Below are positions 7,152 through 8,682 of a stretch of DNA of 8,682 nucleotides, piece after piece. Source of the DNA: an uncultured Clostridia bacterium (GTDB lineage Bacteria; Bacillota; Clostridia; Christensenellales; CASEPJ01); assembly GCA_949289715.1 (NCBI GenBank), contig CASEPJ010000042.1, positions 1 through 8,682 of the forward strand, in the 5' to 3' direction. The notes under the pieces are model-generated. The model was not told the DNA's origin. It did not search any database and saw nothing but the letters and a program-made list of their open reading frames with translations. Each line of letters starts with the position of its first letter. Within the stretch, counting starts at the first letter, position 1. The translations under genes and the position numbers were made by a program.

Positions 7152-7696
7152 AATAGATTTTAATATTCGCAAATTAATATCGGATTAAAAAATCGTTAAA
7201 AAACTTATTTTTTAAAAAATGGAGAAAAATAAGTTAATTGATGATTATAATGCCTTTAATAAACGACATAATTTTCGTATTGGTTTATTAACTTTTATTT
7301 ATGAATTTTACTAATAAACAGAGTTTAAAATACGATAATTTACATTGTTTTTAAAAGTTTTTGCAATTAATTAAAAATTAATAAGTTTTATGACAATTTG
7401 TCATATAAAACATTGGTAAGTTTTATTTATATACAAAAAAAATTATGACTTAAATGCGAACCGTTTTATCTCAATTTATACTTGTTAAAAAGTTTGAACA
7501 CATTAAACGGCATTGTTTAATGTGTTTTTTTATGTTATAATTTTAATAAATTATATAATTTGTTTCGATTTTTAAATTATAAAGTCAGTTTTAAATAATT
7601 GAAATTAACTATTAATAAAAAAATATTAATTATTAGCGTAAATTAATTTATAAATATTGGTTTTCGAGCTTTACAAATATATTATAATTTGTTAAA
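7152..7696. other. AT-rich intergenic region of 545 bases
   Basis: Between the htrA-like gene and the SLOG gene I see no supported gene. It holds an 11-bp AT-rich inverted repeat (7202-7212 with 7225-7235) without a T-run, a 31-codon ORF without a ribosome binding site (7219-7314), and a strong terminator hairpin (listed separately). A small RNA ending at that hairpin is possible but lacks a convincing promoter. Confidence 0.6.
7497..7531 (+). terminator. Strong rho-independent terminator
   Basis: A perfect 12-bp stem (7497-7508 AACACATTAAAC with 7515-7526 GTTTAATGTGTT) and a six-base loop, followed by a T-run to 7531. It lies 345 bases beyond the htrA-like stop codon. It would therefore either give that mRNA a long 3' end or terminate an unrecognised transcript. 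The reverse strand also shows T-richness after the stem, but less. Confidence 0.8.
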
Positions 7697-7698
7697 AT
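7670..7698 (+). promoter_or_regulatory. Candidate promoter overlapping the SLOG gene start
   Basis: TTTACA (7670-7675) and TAAAAT (7693-7698) are separated by exactly 17 bases. If used, transcription starts near 7705, past the first possible ATG (7697), and the ATG at 7724 would be the start. A competing perfect TATAAT at 7683-7688 has no good -35 and would give an almost leaderless mRNA for the ATG at 7697. Confidence 0.45.
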
Positions 7699-8188
7699 GA
7701 AAAAAACTAAAACGATTAAGAATATGAAAAAATGTTGTTTTACAGGGCATAGGAATATATCCTATGAAAAATACAAAGAGATAACCGACGGATTGAAAAA
7801 AATAATCGAAAAGCTGATTGATGAAGGTTATAATTACTTTATCAGTGGCGGAGCTTTGGGATTCGATACGCTTTCAGCTCAAACCGTTTTAAATTTAAAA
7901 GCGATAAAAGATAATATATTTTTGGAAATTGCAATACCTTGCCCCGAACAGAGTAAAAATTTCACGAAAAGTCAAAAAGAAATTTATGATGATATAATAT
8001 CGAAAGCCGATAAAACTGTTTATGTATCCGACAGATATACTTCTTATTGTATGGCAAAACGAAATAGATATATGGTTGATAATTCAAATTGCGTAGTCGC
8101 ATATTTGACAACCCCTTGCGGAGGCACTTTTAATACGGTCAATTATGCTGAGAGTTTAAACAAAAAAATTATTTATGTCGGCAGATAA
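7697..8188 (+). CDS. SLOG-superfamily protein (YpsA/DUF1273-like)
   Basis: SLOG proteins have a Rossmann-like fold thought to bind nucleotide-type ligands. DprA, the LOG cytokinin enzymes and YpsA belong to the superfamily. The 163-residue product opens with CCFTGHR (residues 13-19), then SGGALGFDTLSA (G51-G52, G55, D57), the central IPCPEQSKNF stretch, and PCGGTFNTVNYA near the end (G142-G143). This is the pattern of small stand-alone DUF1273-type proteins, and the domain takes up the whole protein. Two starts are possible: ATG at 7697 or ATG at 7724. The latter gives 154 residues beginning MKKCCFTGHR, as many relatives do. Neither has a recognisable ribosome binding site. The candidate promoter overlapping 7697 favours 7724. 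The gene appears monocistronic, with no neighbours that would indicate its ligand. Some SLOG proteins work in anti-phage systems, but nothing adjacent here supports that. Confidence 0.88.
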   Translation: MKKTKTIKNMKKCCFTGHRNISYEKYKEITDGLKKIIEKLIDEGYNYFISGGALGFDTLSAQTVLNLKAIKDNIFLEIAIPCPEQSKNFTKSQKEIYDDIISKADKTVYVSDRYTSYCMAKRNRYMVDNSNCVVAYLTTPCGGTFNTVNYAESLNKKIIYVGR

Positions 8189-8430
8189 TTTTTTGTTGCA
8201 ATCATTTCTTTAAAAAATTAATTTTTATATAAGTTTTTTTATAAATTTATTTTATTTTAATTTAAAATCTAAAAATATTTTTTATGTTTATTAAACTTAT
8301 TTAATAGAAAAATATATTTTAAGTAGATAAATTATTTGTCATTCGTTTTACTATAAGATTTATTGCATACTTTTATAGAAAACAAAAAATAAAATAATTT
8401 TAAAAATAATCCGTCAAATAATAATTTTAT
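8189..8430. other. AT-rich intergenic region without recognisable features
   Basis: Very AT-rich sequence following the SLOG gene. I see no ORF with a ribosome binding site, no clear promoter and no GC-containing hairpin. No terminator of the SLOG gene is obvious before the hairpin at 8524. Confidence 0.6.
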
Positions 8431-8447
8431 GAAGGAGTTTTAGTATT

Positions 8448-8528
8448 TTGGTTCGGTTGCATATTTCATTGAAATATAACAGAACAATAGTACAAAAAAT
8501 TGCGATTTCTTTTAAAGTTATAAAATAA
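8448..8528 (+). CDS. Possible 26-residue cationic peptide (uncertain)
   Basis: A good AAGGAG (8432-8437) is followed 10 bases later by an in-frame TTG (8448). That opens a 26-codon frame ending in TAA at 8526-8528, immediately at a terminator-like hairpin. The peptide would begin MVRLHISLKY and has several Lys/Arg and no acidic residues. Against it: a rare start codon, long spacing, no clear promoter, and a length that chance can easily produce. An ATT at 8445 is better spaced but an even rarer start. I do not recognise the product. Confidence 0.2.
   Translation: MVRLHISLKYNRTIVQKIAISFKVIK
8461..8477. repeat. 17-base perfect palindrome
   Basis: ATATTTCA (8461-8468) and TGAAATAT (8470-8477) are exact inverted copies around a single T. 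It could be an operator-type site. It lies inside the possible 26-codon frame. Palindromes of this AT-rich kind can also arise by chance. Confidence 0.5.
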
Positions 8529-8557
8529 TCCGCACTAAATAAATAGTGCGGATTATT
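8524..8557. terminator. Terminator-like hairpin before the right-edge element
   Basis: A perfect 14-bp stem (8524-8537 AATAATCCGCACTA with 8544-8557) around the loop AATAAA. On the plus strand it is followed by a short T-rich stretch (TTGTTTT). On the minus strand it is followed by TTATTTTAT, so it may act in either direction. It shares the TCCGCAC/GTGCGGA core with the hairpin at the left window edge. Confidence 0.6.
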
Positions 8558-8609
8558 AATTGTTTTGGTGAATTATACTATTAAGTGCAACAGTAGAAGA
8601 AAAAAAAAG

Positions 8610-8680
8610 AGTTCATACAAATCTGTGGTAAAATAGAGTTGCAAAACCAAAATTTACTACAAAGGAGATCTGTATGAACT
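8610..8680 (+). repeat. 15-base inverted repeat flanking the promoter and burying the RBS and start codon
   Basis: AGTTCATACAAATCT (8610-8624) and AGATCTGTATGAACT (8666-8680) are inverted copies with one mismatch (A8620·C8670). The right copy includes the end of the ribosome binding site and the ATG at 8674. The left copy lies upstream of the -10 element at 8629, so it is absent from mRNA started at the element's own promoter. Confidence 0.8.
8626..8634 (+). promoter_or_regulatory. Extended -10 promoter of the right-edge ORF
   Basis: TGG directly precedes TAAAAT (8629-8634), giving an extended -10 (TGn). No convincing -35 is found 16-18 bases upstream. The expected start is near 8641, giving a leader of about 33 bases. 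Confidence 0.5.
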
Positions 8681-8682
8681 AC
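8674..8682 (+). CDS. Start of a truncated ORF, probably a transposase
   Basis: AAGGAG (8662-8667) lies six bases before an ATG at 8674, followed by AAC TAC before the window ends, so only Met-Asn-Tyr is visible. Three residues cannot identify a family. The transposase call rests only on the surrounding element-like sequence. Confidence 0.45.

Larger units (their letters stand above)
8581..8682 (+). mobile_element. Probable left end of an insertion sequence (IS30-like?), cut by the window edge
   Basis: The sequence TTAAGTGCAAC (8581-8591) resembles ends I recall from IS30-family elements of Gram-positive bacteria. It is followed within about 90 bases by an extended -10 promoter, a strong ribosome binding site and an ORF starting MNY, which is how many IS30-type transposases begin. 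TGCAAC (8586-8591) recurs inverted as GTTGCA (8638-8643). The right end, target duplication and almost all of the transposase lie outside the window, so the boundary and family are inference. Confidence 0.4.

Noticed and set aside
7202..7235. 11-bp inverted repeat as a terminator for the htrA-like gene
   Set aside because: The stem is almost all A-T and no T-run follows it on the plus strand.
7219..7314. 31-codon plus-strand ORF (MEKNKLIDDY...) after the htrA-like gene
   Set aside because: It has no ribosome binding site, no recognisable domain, overlaps an AT-rich inverted repeat, and is short enough to occur by chance.
7697..8188. SLOG gene as part of an anti-phage defence system
   Set aside because: No effector, cyclase or toxin gene is adjacent. 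A lone YpsA-like protein is common in Firmicutes and not evidence of defence.

Overview
The window looks like a chromosomal segment of a low-GC, endospore-forming Firmicute, most likely a member of the Clostridia. Three things point there: a full SpoIIE sporulation phosphatase, an Mrp ATPase with the N-terminal cysteine cluster I associate with clostridial homologues, and Bacillus/Clostridium-type tRNAs with encoded CCA ends. Coding sequence is moderately AT-rich, while the intergenic DNA is extremely AT-rich. The species cannot be named from this sequence.

Layout: (1) A terminator-like hairpin at the left edge, then spoIIE on the minus strand. (2) A divergent tRNA operon (fMet, elongator Met, Glu) with a near-consensus promoter and a terminator. 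(3) A two-gene plus-strand operon, mrp then a PaaI-type hot-dog thioesterase, behind a near-consensus sigma-A promoter. (4) A bidirectional terminator shared with a convergent minus-strand gene for an HPr-like protein that lacks the phosphorylatable histidine. (5) A separate minus-strand gene for a 50-residue protein with four CxxC knuckles, with its own ribosome binding site and terminator. (6) A membrane-anchored HtrA-type serine protease with an Asn/Gly/Tyr-rich cytoplasmic head. (7) A 545-bp AT-rich gap with one perfect terminator hairpin. (8) A SLOG (YpsA/DUF1273-like) protein whose start is unclear. (9) A second long AT-rich gap containing a possible 26-residue cationic ORF and a hairpin. 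(10) At the right edge, what looks like the left end of an insertion sequence, cut off three codons into its ORF.

Most of the window is ordinary chromosomal housekeeping and sporulation content, and I found no convincing new multi-gene system. The observations most worth following are: a 15-bp inverted repeat in the right-edge element that would bury the ribosome binding site and start codon only in read-through transcripts; an extra base in the T-stem of the initiator tRNA; the HPr-like protein that keeps the regulatory serine region but not the catalytic histidine (as in Crh); the small four-knuckle zinc-ribbon protein; and the prion-like N-terminal head on HtrA.
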